Shown here in pieces: positions 25,660 through 34,491 of a stretch of 64,000 bases of DNA. Origin of the DNA: Lysobacterales bacterium (GTDB lineage Bacteria; Pseudomonadota; Gammaproteobacteria; Xanthomonadales; SZUA-36). Each line of letters starts with the position of its first letter. The stretch's first letter is position 1. The stretch lies in contig JABDLD010000093.1 of the NCBI GenBank assembly GCA_013001885.1, positions 20,299 through 84,298 on the forward strand, given 5' to 3'. The notes under the pieces are model-generated. The model was given only the letters and a program-made list of their open reading frames with translations, made no database searches and had not been told where the DNA came from. Made by a program: the position numbers and the translations under genes.

Positions 25660-28494
25660 ATGTATCGCAAAAAGCACCTAAGTCTTTCGGTGTCTGCGGC
25701 TCTCGGGCTTACATCATTCATGATGATCCCGGGCGCTGCGTTGGCCCAAGACCAGCAAACCGCGGATGACAGCAGCGAAGTACTCGAAGAAGTAATCGTT
25801 ACGGGTTCCCGCCTTATCAGCGAAGACGGTTTCGGACAAGTCAGTCCGGTTACCGTGGTTGGCATGGAAGACATCAGTTCTTACGGCCTCACCCGTGTTG
25901 AGGACGTACTCAACAACCTGCCGCAGATTGAAGCGTCAAACACAGCATTCGATTCCAACGGCGCAACGGGTACAGCCTCGATTGATTTGCGTGGTCTCGG
26001 CACGAACCGCACCCTGGTTCTGTTGAACGGCCGCCGCATGCAAAACGGCGGCGTCTCGACCGAATCGGTTGACGTCAACCAAATTCCCACCATGATGATC
26101 GAGCGGGTTGAAGTGCTCACCGGTGGTGCATCAGCGACTTACGGCGCCGACGCCGTCGCGGGTGTTGTGAACTTCATCATGCGCCGCATGAACGGTGTTG
26201 AATTCAGCGCCGGTTACAGTGGTTACCAGCACAAGAACGGTAACAAATACATCCAGGGATTGATGGATGAGAGAGGCTTCGAATACCCGACAGGCAGCAG
26301 CTTCGACGGCAAAGCCTACAACATCGAAATTGCGGCAGGCGGCGACTTCGCAGACGGCCGAGGCAATGCCACGGTTTTCGCAACCTGGCGCCAGAACGAC
26401 GGACTGCTGCAGGGTGAGCGTGACTACTCAAGCTGCGCCCTGAACGCTGCCGGTAATTCTTGCGGTGGTTCAGGCAACGCGGTCGTCCCCAACTTTGCCA
26501 TCTATTCATTTGGCGATGATGGCGAACTGGACGGAGCCAGCGGGCAGTACGTGGGCCTGCAGCCGGACGGAACGCTCGGCAGCACCACCATCTACAACTA
26601 CAACCCGATCAACTTCTACATGCGTCCGCAGACGCAGTGGACAGCAGGCGCCTTCGTTGATTTCGAAATCAACGAGAATGCTGTTGCCTACGCAGAAGTC
26701 ATGATGGCCAGTAACGAAACGCGCGGCCAGATTGCCGAGTCAGGTACCTTTTTCTTCGAAGCGTACGACCTGCCGGTGGACAATGCCTACTTCCCGCAGC
26801 CTTTCAGGGATTCACTTGCCGAACTGTTCCCGGGTGAAGATCGCCTCGGCATCTACATCGGTAAGCGTAATGTCGAAGGCGGCCCGCGTTCTGACGTGCT
26901 GAAGTACGACAGTCACCGTATCGTGGCCGGCGTCAAGGGCGCGATCAATGACGATTGGGATTACGATGTGAACTATCTTCACGCCCAGTCTTCATCCAGT
27001 TCGACCTACATCAACGACTTCCTGGCCCCAAGTATCGCTCAGGCAGTCGACGCCTCGCTTTGTGAGCCCGATCCCACCTGTATTCCTTACCAGGTGTTCA
27101 CCTACCAGGGTGTAACTCCTGAGGCTGCAGCGGCAATGGGCGGCACAGCTATCCGTGCTAACGTCAGTAAACTGGATGCGTTCGAAGCAGTCGTCACGGG
27201 TGACAGCGGTTTTGGATTCTCGGCCGGCAACATCATGGTTGCGGGTGGTTTCCAGTGGCTGCAGCAGAAATACGACACCAAGTCTGACACGCTGTACGAA
27301 CTGGGCCTGCTTCTCGGCCAGGGCGGACCGCAACCCAGTGTTGCCGGTACCATCCGGTCCAAGCAGCTCTTCGCTGAAGCCAATGTTCCGTTATTGGCTG
27401 ATGCAGCGTTCGCACAGAACATGAGCCTCGACCTCGCTTATCGCTGGGCTGATTACAACACCACCGGTTCCAACAGCACCTACCGTGTTGGCCTGGACTG
27501 GCAGGTCGTTGACGCCTTCCGGTTCCGCACCGGCTACAACCGCGCCGTTCGTGCGCCGAGTGTTGCCGAGCTGTTCTCCGTTCAGAATATTGGTCTGTGG
27601 TCAGGTGTTGATCCCTGCGCAACTGCAAACCCGGTTTACTCTGAAGCGCAGTGCGCCAACACCGGCGTGTTGCCCGGTCAGTACGGCAACATCAGCGCCA
27701 GCCCGGCGGGTCAGTACAACGCCCTTTACGGTGGTAACCCCCTCCTGCAACCTGAGAAAGCCGACACCTATACGGTTGGCGTGGTTGTAAATCCGACGGA
27801 AACGATGCAGTTCTCAGTTGACTGGTGGCAGATCAAGATCAAAGACACGATCTCTAACGTCTTTGCCGAGACCAGCCTTACCCAGTGTGCCGAGAACGGC
27901 GCCTCACCCCTTTGCGACAACATCAGCCGCGGAAACGGCGGCACGTTGTGGCTGGGTCAGTCAGGTTTCGTCACGAGTACCAACCAGAACATCGGTACGC
28001 AGAAGTGGTCCGGTGTCGACCTGGCATGGGCGTGGCAGTTGGGTGACAACTGGAACTTCGACATGATCGGCACCTATACGCTGAAGAAGGAAACGACTCC
28101 GATCCCGGATCAGGCGGATTCAGCCTTCGACTGCAAGGGTGTGATCAGCCCGCGCTGCTATCCGAATCCGGAATGGCGCCACACCGCCACCGGTACTTAT
28201 GATTCCGGTAGCTGGTGGGCCCTGACGGCTCGTTGGCGTTACCTCGGTAAGGTCAAATACGAAGGAACGACCGACTTGATCGTTGCGGACAACACGAAGG
28301 CTAAAAACTATGTTGACCTGAACGCCGTGTTCCGGTTCATGGATACGAATGACGTGGTTGTTGGTGTGAACAACATCTTCGACAAAGAGCCTCCGCTGAT
28401 GGGTAACACCATTTCAGGCAACGGCAATACCATCGTTGGTTTCTACGACACGCTGGGACGTTACATGTTCGCAGACGTAACATTCCGCTGGTAA
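25660..28494 (+). CDS. TonB-dependent outer-membrane receptor
   Basis: The protein has 944 residues. ATG at 25660 follows a good AGGAG and starts a signal peptide ending ALAQ. The plug domain begins after the TonB-box-like EVIVTGSRLIS and continues with DVLNNLPQIEASNT, LRGLGTNRTLVLLNGRRM, IERVEVLTGGASATYGADAVAGVVNF. The 22-strand barrel includes RTGYNRAVRAPSVAELF and NPLLQPEKADTYTVGVVV, and the protein ends in the aromatic FADVTFRW typical of outer-membrane barrels. No N-terminal signalling (STN) domain is present. It resembles the large receptors of Caulobacter, Xanthomonas and Woeseia-like bacteria for sugars, peptides or aromatics; ligand unknown. An intrinsic terminator follows. Confidence 0.95.
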   Translation: MYRKKHLSLSVSAALGLTSFMMIPGAALAQDQQTADDSSEVLEEVIVTGSRLISEDGFGQVSPVTVVGMEDISSYGLTRVEDVLNNLPQIEASNTAFDSNGATGTASIDLRGLGTNRTLVLLNGRRMQNGGVSTESVDVNQIPTMMIERVEVLTGGASATYGADAVAGVVNFIMRRMNGVEFSAGYSGYQHKNGNKYIQGLMDERGFEYPTGSSFDGKAYNIEIAAGGDFADGRGNATVFATWRQNDGLLQGERDYSSCALNAAGNSCGGSGNAVVPNFAIYSFGDDGELDGASGQYVGLQPDGTLGSTTIYNYNPINFYMRPQTQWTAGAFVDFEINENAVAYAEVMMASNETRGQIAESGTFFFEAYDLPVDNAYFPQPFRDSLAELFPGEDRLGIYIGKRNVEGGPRSDVLKYDSHRIVAGVKGAINDDWDYDVNYLHAQSSSSSTYINDFLAPSIAQAVDASLCEPDPTCIPYQVFTYQGVTPEAAAAMGGTAIRANVSKLDAFEAVVTGDSGFGFSAGNIMVAGGFQWLQQKYDTKSDTLYELGLLLGQGGPQPSVAGTIRSKQLFAEANVPLLADAAFAQNMSLDLAYRWADYNTTGSNSTYRVGLDWQVVDAFRFRTGYNRAVRAPSVAELFSVQNIGLWSGVDPCATANPVYSEAQCANTGVLPGQYGNISASPAGQYNALYGGNPLLQPEKADTYTVGVVVNPTETMQFSVDWWQIKIKDTISNVFAETSLTQCAENGASPLCDNISRGNGGTLWLGQSGFVTSTNQNIGTQKWSGVDLAWAWQLGDNWNFDMIGTYTLKKETTPIPDQADSAFDCKGVISPRCYPNPEWRHTATGTYDSGSWWALTARWRYLGKVKYEGTTDLIVADNTKAKNYVDLNAVFRFMDTNDVVVGVNNIFDKEPPLMGNTISGNGNTIVGFYDTLGRYMFADVTFRW

Positions 28495-28534
28495 CATAAA
28501 AGCCAGAAGTTTGTAGAAATAAGGTAAGACAGGA

Positions 28535-28562
28535 AGCGGGCCGAAAGGCCCGCTTTCTTTTA
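28535..28562 (+). terminator. Rho-independent terminator after the TonB receptor
   Basis: GCGGGCC-GAAA-GGCCCGC forms a 7-bp GC stem with a tetraloop, followed at once by TTTCTTTT. It ends the receptor transcript, so the downstream sulfotransferase at 28590 would need its own promoter or read-through. Confidence 0.92.
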
Positions 28563-28589
28563 CCCGGCAGAAAATATATTCTCGCTTCG

Positions 28590-30083
28590 ATGAAGATGAA
28601 CTCACAAGCGAGAGATGAGCTGGAACGCTTCCAGTCTTTTTTGCGAGGCGCCAAAGACAATCTCTCGGTGATCGACCAGGTTGCATACGCTCTGCAACAA
28701 CGGTCTTTTCCGCTGGACCAGGCACTAAAGGCTTACGGCGACTACCTGGCAACACACCCGGACTCTGCCAATGCCGCTTTTAACTATGCCTGGTATTTGG
28801 CCAGGGACGGGCAATTCGAGGAGGCCGTGGCCATGTACCGGCGCGCACTCGATCTCGATGTCAATCAGCCTGAAGAAGTCCATCTGAATATTGCCAATCT
28901 CTATATGGACCATCTCGGGGATAACGATAAAGCCAGGGACGAGTTCCAGCAGGCGCTGGAAATAAACCCGCAATTCAGCGGCGCATACTACAACCTGGGT
29001 AATCTCGCCGAGCAGTCGGGCAGCCGGAATGAAGCAGCCACCCTGTTCAAAAAATGCCTGGAGATCGACCCTGCCAACCAGGCTGCGCTGGCGCGCCTGG
29101 CCGATACCCACAGGTTCAAGGAGAACGACGATCCGCTGCTCGCCAGGCTGGTCGAATCCGCGCAAGCAAATCAAAACAGTGACGTGCATTTCGCGTTGGG
29201 CGCGGCCTACAATCAGCTTCAGGATTTTGATTCCGCCTGGAAACATTTTGACCTGGCCAATTCGCTTGAACATGAAAACATGCCGCCTTACAGCAAACAG
29301 CGAACTGAGGAAAGGTTTCAGCGGATCATGTCGTTGTGCAGCGGCGAGTGGCTCTCCCGATTTACGGGCGCGTCGCCAGAACCCGTATTCATTTGCGGCA
29401 TGTTTCGAACAGGCTCGACGCTGCTGGAGCAGATACTAGCTGCTCACCCCGCCTTTACCGCCGGCGGAGAAAGCGAGTTTTTTCCGCGCCTGGTCCTTCG
29501 AGAGTTCCATGAATATCCCGAAGGCCTGGATCAGGTCACGCCTGAAGACGTGCAGCTTTGGCGAGAAAAGCAGGCACGTTTCGCCAGCCAGTTTAACGAT
29601 GATACTCGCCGGCTGACGGACAAGCGTCCCGACAATTTTCTCTATGCCGGGCTGATCAAGGCGATCCTGCCGTCTGCCAGGTTCATCGTCACAGAGCGCG
29701 ACTGGCGTGATGTTGCGCTTTCGATTTTCACCACGCGGCTGGGCGCTTCACAAAACTACTCTACCCGTCTTGAAAATATCCGGCACTATATCGGGCAACA
29801 ACAACGGCTGGTTGACCACTGGGAATCGATACTGGAGGGCGACCTGTTACGCATCCGTTACGAGGACCTGGTCGGGCGAACCCGGGAAACCATTACTGAA
29901 TTGCTTCACTTCCTTGGAGAGGAATGGGATGAGCGCTGCCTGGAATTCGACAAGCTGGACAACACCGTGAAAACAGCCAGTGTCTGGCAGGTCAGGGAAC
30001 CGCTTCATTCCAGGTCCGTTGGCCGCTGGAAAAATTACCGGCCCTACTTTGAGCAGGCGTTCGGCTCCGGTTTGGATGACTAA
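28590..30083 (+). CDS. TPR-containing sulfotransferase
   Basis: The protein has 497 residues. Residues about 40-215 are TPR repeats (ANAAFNYAWYLARDGQFEEAV, AYYNLGNLAEQSGSRNEAA). The sulfotransferase domain follows: FICGMFRTGSTLLEQILAAHP (5'-phosphosulfate loop), ESEFFPRLV, DKRPDNFLYAGLIKAILPSA, FIVTERDWRDVALSIFTTRL (3'-phosphate region), YEDLVGRTRETITELLHFLG, and REPLHSRSVGRWKNY. It has the same architecture as the minus-strand TPR-sulfotransferase on the other side of the TonB receptor, but differs clearly in sequence. No signal peptide. It follows a terminator and precedes a convergent gene (4-nt overlap of 3' ends). Confidence 0.88.
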   Translation: MKMNSQARDELERFQSFLRGAKDNLSVIDQVAYALQQRSFPLDQALKAYGDYLATHPDSANAAFNYAWYLARDGQFEEAVAMYRRALDLDVNQPEEVHLNIANLYMDHLGDNDKARDEFQQALEINPQFSGAYYNLGNLAEQSGSRNEAATLFKKCLEIDPANQAALARLADTHRFKENDDPLLARLVESAQANQNSDVHFALGAAYNQLQDFDSAWKHFDLANSLEHENMPPYSKQRTEERFQRIMSLCSGEWLSRFTGASPEPVFICGMFRTGSTLLEQILAAHPAFTAGGESEFFPRLVLREFHEYPEGLDQVTPEDVQLWREKQARFASQFNDDTRRLTDKRPDNFLYAGLIKAILPSARFIVTERDWRDVALSIFTTRLGASQNYSTRLENIRHYIGQQQRLVDHWESILEGDLLRIRYEDLVGRTRETITELLHFLGEEWDERCLEFDKLDNTVKTASVWQVREPLHSRSVGRWKNYRPYFEQAFGSGLDD

Positions 30084-31309
30084 AGACCGCTTCCCGGGTT
30101 TCTCAGCAAATCGAGTTTATGGTGATATTTTTTCTGGTCCTCGGTTTGCTCGGCAACTTCCTCTGCCTTTTGCATCCAACGCTGAGACTCCGCCTTGTCT
30201 CCGCTCATCAGGTAACTGAGACTCAGAAGAAAGTATAGACGGTCATCGTCATCCCTCTGCCGAATGGCCATTTTCAGGTTTTTGATGGCCTCCCGGTAAT
30301 CACCCTCGTTGAAAGCGGTATTGGCCAGTTGGTAACGGTAGTAAGGGTTTTTCATCCGGTGTGACTGGACTTTGGAGAGATACCACCGGGCCTGCTCAGG
30401 CTTCCCCTGCTCCTCGTAAAGGTTGGCGAGGTTGCTCATGGCCATCAAATTCAGCTTGTCATGTTCCAGCGCTTCCATGTAAGCCACTTCGGCATGCGAG
30501 GGATATCCCTCCCTGCGGTGCAGGATTCCCATGTTGACCCAGGCGGGGCTGAAAGATTCGTCCTCTTTGATACTTTGCTGAAAATTTGCGAAGGCCCGGC
30601 CTGATTCGTCTGCGAGCATGTGTTCAACGCCGATGTTGTTGAAAAAATGCGCTCTCGCCCTTTCGTCGGAGATTACCCGGGCTTCGTTCTTGACGTTGTA
30701 TTCCAGCGTGTTGAAATCAACGACGCGTGAGAGAGCGCTTTTCATATCGACCAGCGCATTCACGTGCTGGCTGAGCAGAACAGTCTCCCCGGTCATAGAC
30801 CAGTCGGGTGGTATATCCACTTCCTGGAAATTGACTTTCAACCCCACATCCCGGGCCATGGCGACAAACATGTTGGTGAACGAGATACAGTTACCGCGCC
30901 TGGACGCAAAGGTGCCTGCCGCAGTCCTGGTGGAATCGTCGTAGGACAGAAGAAAACGATCCTCGCCGATCACCGCATAAATCAGTTGCGCCAGTTTCAG
31001 ATTCTGATTTGCGTCGCGGTCAATGTGTTTATCGAGAAAAGCCGTCATCTCGGTGCTGAGCAACAGGATTTCCCGTTGCGACACATCCCCGCCCCCAAGA
31101 CTGCCCGACAGCGGACTGTCGATCAATACCATTTCGGCCGTTATCGGTTCCTCGCCGACCACCAGCCCGCTTTGACGCGTGGCACAGGAAACAACGACGA
31201 CCGCCATGGCCGCTGCAGCGGCAAACCTTGTGAACGTTGCAAACCTGGAACTAATCCTTCCTCTCCTCGCCGGAGCCCGGCTCCGCCGCAGTTTCAGCTT
31301 GCTGGTCAA
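30080..31309 (-). CDS. Lipoprotein with transglutaminase-like domain and TPR repeats
   Basis: The frame codes for 409 residues from a TTG at 31309. Residues 29-42 form a hydrophobic stretch ending in the lipobox VVSC (Cys42). A transglutaminase-like core follows with a plausible Cys141 (RRGNCISFTNMF), His182 (SQHVNALV) and Asp198 (VVDFN) triad. The C-terminal half is TPR-like (RAHFFNNIGVEHMLADESG, AWVNMGILHRREGYPSHAE). The start is unsure: TTG at 31309 lies 58 nt inside the upstream DUF547 gene and leaves an unusually long basic N-terminus. An ATT at 31255, overlapping the DUF547 stop, would give a normal lipoprotein signal peptide. Probably co-expressed with the DUF547 protein. Substrate unknown. 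Confidence 0.75.
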   Translation of the reverse strand: MTSKLKLRRSRAPARRGRISSRFATFTRFAAAAAMAVVVVSCATRQSGLVVGEEPITAEMVLIDSPLSGSLGGGDVSQREILLLSTEMTAFLDKHIDRDANQNLKLAQLIYAVIGEDRFLLSYDDSTRTAAGTFASRRGNCISFTNMFVAMARDVGLKVNFQEVDIPPDWSMTGETVLLSQHVNALVDMKSALSRVVDFNTLEYNVKNEARVISDERARAHFFNNIGVEHMLADESGRAFANFQQSIKEDESFSPAWVNMGILHRREGYPSHAEVAYMEALEHDKLNLMAMSNLANLYEEQGKPEQARWYLSKVQSHRMKNPYYRYQLANTAFNEGDYREAIKNLKMAIRQRDDDDRLYFLLSLSYLMSGDKAESQRWMQKAEEVAEQTEDQKKYHHKLDLLRNPGSGL

Positions 31310-32498
31310 CGGGAACCTCGCCCAGTTCTTCCACGGTCACTGTGCCCTTTTCCATGTTGATGGCGTCCTGCTTAGCCTTGATCTCTTTCAGATAAACAAG
31401 CAACTCCGGGCTGACGTAACTCCTTGAAGACGATTTCGAAATCAAACCCGACGACACGGCGGAAAAGCCGCTTGAGACGCTGCTTCCGGGACCGTCGGAA
31501 CCCTGCGTGGTGGCTTTAACCGAGTCCAACAGCGCGGCGCTGTTGTCCGCCAGGCTGCCGCCAAGTTCAGGGTAAGAGCCGTAAAGATCGGTGATTGTCC
31601 AGTCGTTGATGTCCGGTTTGATGGTCGTGGCTGCCTGCAACTGCCCCCGGACTCTTCCCTCGAGCAAGCTCAGCAAATGTGTTTTCAGGTCCGCCTGGAA
31701 ATTCGGAAAAAACGAACGGTTGCGATCATACAGGCTGGAAACCCGGAACACCTTTTCGTCTTTTGCGTATGTGCCGCGGTTGGAATTGACGAATTCCGCA
31801 GCATTTTCTGCAAGGTGACGCCGGACGTTTGCGGCCGTGTACGCGCTTTTTCGAATATTCGGCCCGCCAATGATGCCCTGGTAAAGGCCGTACAGCACAA
31901 GCGGATCGTTGCCGTAATTATGTCTCAGGATGGTGTACTGAATATCATCCAGGCTCAGCGGAACCCCGGCGACGTTTAACAGTTTCTTTTTAAGAATCGA
32001 TTTCCTGCCGGTCAGTAGTTTCTTCAGCTTGCGTTTCGGATAGATACTGATGATCTCGTTGATCAGCGTAACGTTGTACAGGTTTAGCCAGTATGCCAGT
32101 TGCTCATCCCTGGAAAAATACTCCAACGGAGCCTCCGCCGGCACGCCTTCGAGGTTCTTTTGAATATTCAGCAGCATCTGCGTCGTATCGGCATCGCCGG
32201 AAAAAACTTCGTAATAAAAGCGATTGCCCTCATTGGTCGTTGACCTTTTTACGTTGACCTTGAGCCGGCTTCCGGTCTTGGCCCGGATTGGCGCCGATTT
32301 TTCCCGGGTGGACCGCCCCGTATCCACAACCACTTTTTTCAATACTCCATTGAGATCTGCATAGCTGATCGAATACCGGGAATCCGGGTTGAAGCGCTGA
32401 AAAGGCTCGGGAACGGGCGAATCCGCGGCAAAAGCCGCCGGAATCATCATCGCCGCCGTGATCATCGAGCATACGGCCGCGTAAATGGGCTTGAACAT
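31251..32498 (-). CDS. DUF547 domain protein, exported
   Basis: The protein has 415 residues. Signal peptide of about 25 residues ending PAAFAA. The DUF547 domain occupies about 100-290, with SRDEQLAYWLNLYNVTLINEI, the family's hallmark, then SLDDIQYTILRHNYGNDPLVLYGL and the GGPNIRKSAYTA region. The last 110 residues are low-complexity Ser/Gly and acidic sequence. DUF547 is a cysteine-peptidase/transglutaminase-related fold without a settled function; the family's Cys-containing helix is not obvious here. Its 3' end overlaps the transglutaminase-like lipoprotein gene. Confidence 0.8.
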   Translation of the reverse strand: MFKPIYAAVCSMITAAMMIPAAFAADSPVPEPFQRFNPDSRYSISYADLNGVLKKVVVDTGRSTREKSAPIRAKTGSRLKVNVKRSTTNEGNRFYYEVFSGDADTTQMLLNIQKNLEGVPAEAPLEYFSRDEQLAYWLNLYNVTLINEIISIYPKRKLKKLLTGRKSILKKKLLNVAGVPLSLDDIQYTILRHNYGNDPLVLYGLYQGIIGGPNIRKSAYTAANVRRHLAENAAEFVNSNRGTYAKDEKVFRVSSLYDRNRSFFPNFQADLKTHLLSLLEGRVRGQLQAATTIKPDINDWTITDLYGSYPELGGSLADNSAALLDSVKATTQGSDGPGSSVSSGFSAVSSGLISKSSSRSYVSPELLVYLKEIKAKQDAINMEKGTVTVEELGEVPVDQQAETAAEPGSGEERKD

Positions 32499-32663
32499 GG
32501 CTACTCCTTGTTATGGCAATTGCGGCTCTAGGAAATTGGCCGCAGTAAATTTACTCACTCTAGTCTACTGCGTTTGCGGCAGAGATTCCGCACCCGCTGT
32601 CTGTATTACGACACCTTGTTTGATTTACGGGACGAGCTGTATTTGAACCCGTGCAAGGGTGTT

Positions 32664-33311
32664 ATGCTGATGAATATGGGCTTCTACGACACGTACCTGC
32701 TGCCGAAACTGGTGCACTGCGTTTGCGGGCAGAATCCGGCAATGAAACAGCGCGCAAAAGTCGTTCCGCTGGCCGAGGGCCTGGTGCTCGAAATCGGCAT
32801 CGGTTCAGGGCTGAACATCCCGTATTACGACCCGGAGAAAGTAGACCACCTTTGGGGAATCGATCCGTCGCGGGAAATGTGGGCGATTGCAGGTAAAAAT
32901 GCCCGGGAACACCACCTGGATGCCGAATTCATTCAATCCGGGGCAGAATCCGTCCCGCTGGATGACGAATCGGCCCACACCGTCGTAATGACCTACACGA
33001 TGTGCACGATTCCGGACGTCCCGGCTGCGCTCAATGAAATAAAACGAGTGCTCAAGCCCGGCGGAAAACTGCTGTTCTGTGAACACGGGCAAGCACCCGA
33101 CGCCAACATCAGGCGCTGGCAAAACCGGATCAATCCCGTGTGGAGACGCCTGGGCGGCGGCTGCAACCTCAACCGCCCGATCTCCTCGCTACTGCAAGAC
33201 TCCGGATTTGTATCCGACGACCTGCAGACAACGTATATCCCCGGCTGGAAGCCGGCCTGCTTCAACTACTGGGGCAGCGCCAACTGCGGCACGAACCGCG
33301 GCAAAGGATAA
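32664..33311 (+). CDS. Class I SAM-dependent methyltransferase
   Basis: The protein has 215 residues from ATG 32664, chosen because AAGGG lies 5 nt upstream; the frame is open 30 codons further 5' but without a good start. SAM motif I is LVLEIGIGSGLNIPYY, the acidic loop is LWGIDPSREM, motif II is SAHTVVMTYTMCTIPD, and motif III is VLKPGGKLLFCEHG. The C-terminal NRINPVWRRLGGGCNLNRPI and YIPGWKPACFNYWG are typical of the METTL7-like/UbiE-related group. Substrate unknown. It stands alone, divergent from the DUF547 operon. Confidence 0.88.
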   Translation: MLMNMGFYDTYLLPKLVHCVCGQNPAMKQRAKVVPLAEGLVLEIGIGSGLNIPYYDPEKVDHLWGIDPSREMWAIAGKNAREHHLDAEFIQSGAESVPLDDESAHTVVMTYTMCTIPDVPAALNEIKRVLKPGGKLLFCEHGQAPDANIRRWQNRINPVWRRLGGGCNLNRPISSLLQDSGFVSDDLQTTYIPGWKPACFNYWGSANCGTNRGKG

Positions 33312-33395
33312 CCCGGCCAACCCGCGCTTTCCGCCACCGGAAGATGCCTTTATACTTTCGGGCAATCCCTAACAGCAATTCCAGGCGGGCAGGCC

Positions 33396-33896
33396 ATGAT
33401 TTTAAGAGTTTCAAGTATTCTGATTTTTACACTCGGCCTCTTGATGGCCAGTGCGGCGACTGCAAAAGATGCCCCGCCCGTTAACTCATTGATGACGCCC
33501 GAAGATTACACCGCATCCGGACTGGAAAAACTCAGCGACGCCGAACGGGCGCACCTGAGTGAATGGCTGGAAAGGTACCGCCAGGGCGCCGTGATCGGTC
33601 CGGTCGTAAAAAAGGCGCCGTCAGAAATGAACGAACAGGAAAAAGTCCAGGCGGAAAAGGAAAAACAGGAAAAAGACAAGGAAATCATGGCCAAGGTCAT
33701 TCCCGCCTTCCGGGGCTGGTCCGGCAAAACCGTATTCCGGTTGGACAACGGGCAAACCTGGCAGCAAAGACAGGCCGGCAGACTCCGCTACAGCGACGGT
33801 GATTCAAGGGTAGTCATCAGGCGAAACATCATCGGAAAATACATCATGAAACACGAGGACAGCGGCCGCGCTATCGGGGTTGAGCGGATCGACTGA
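33396..33896 (+). CDS. Small exported protein of unknown function
   Basis: The protein has 166 residues. A signal peptide (ILIFTLGLLMASAATA) is followed by a helical, strongly charged region (EMNEQEKVQAEKEKQEKDKE, about 75-95) and a C-terminal beta-rich part (GWSGKTVFRLDNGQTWQQR, DSRVVIRRNIIGKYIMK). The C-terminal pattern 'VFRLDNGQTWQQ' recurs in small exported proteins of related bacteria. The function is not known. The last 26 nt overlap the convergent nucleotidyltransferase gene. Confidence 0.75.
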   Translation: MILRVSSILIFTLGLLMASAATAKDAPPVNSLMTPEDYTASGLEKLSDAERAHLSEWLERYRQGAVIGPVVKKAPSEMNEQEKVQAEKEKQEKDKEIMAKVIPAFRGWSGKTVFRLDNGQTWQQRQAGRLRYSDGDSRVVIRRNIIGKYIMKHEDSGRAIGVERID

Positions 33897-34491
33897 TCAA
33901 CGCCTCCAGATCTTCCGGCGTATCCAGATCGAAGGCGGCATTCTCGATTTCAACGCGTTTCACACGGGAGTAGTTCTCAATCACCGGCTTCGCGCCGTCC
34001 TTATTTTTCAGGCCTTTCAATTTCGGTATTAAATGGCGCGGAAATATGACCGGGGGCCCTGAGGCCAGTGCGTTCCCGCTGCGCCACGAACTGACACATA
34101 CCTGTGATACGTCCTGCTGCCATAGATGAACAAGGCGCATCAGGTCAGTTCTGTCGACCCGCCATTGATCGCACAACATCAGCATCAAGCCGTCGACTTC
34201 GCCTGGAATACCACGCACGCCATGAGCGATCGAACCGCCCAGCCCCTTTCTCCAGCCGCTGTTGACCACCGCGTCCACGGCCAGGCTTTCTATCTCGCAC
34301 AGTACCTCATCGGAACAGCAGCCCGTTACAACCGTCAGGCTCACGATCTCCAGGCCAAGCAGCAGCTCCGCAGTACGCCTGGCCAGGCTGACTCCATCGA
34401 CTTCCACCAATTGCTTCGACTGCCCCAGGCGGGATGATCCACCGGCGGCCAGCAGGACTGCGGCCAGTTTTGGCTGTTCAGGATTCTTCAT
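33871..34491 (-). CDS. MocA/MobA-like nucleotidyltransferase for molybdenum cofactor
   Basis: The protein has 206 residues. N-terminal nucleotide loop LAAVLLAAGGSSRLGQSKQL, acidic metal-binding GLMLMLCDQWRVD, and FPRHLIPKLKGLKNKDGAK identify the NTP_transf_3 family. Together with an XdhC partner it most resembles MocA, which makes molybdopterin cytosine dinucleotide for xanthine-dehydrogenase-type enzymes. The Cys in LMLCDQ replaces the usual Gly/Ser. It overlaps the XdhC gene by 14 nt. No molybdohydroxylase subunits are in the window. Confidence 0.87.
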   Translation of the reverse strand: MKNPEQPKLAAVLLAAGGSSRLGQSKQLVEVDGVSLARRTAELLLGLEIVSLTVVTGCCSDEVLCEIESLAVDAVVNSGWRKGLGGSIAHGVRGIPGEVDGLMLMLCDQWRVDRTDLMRLVHLWQQDVSQVCVSSWRSGNALASGPPVIFPRHLIPKLKGLKNKDGAKPVIENYSRVKRVEIENAAFDLDTPEDLEALISRSAQPR

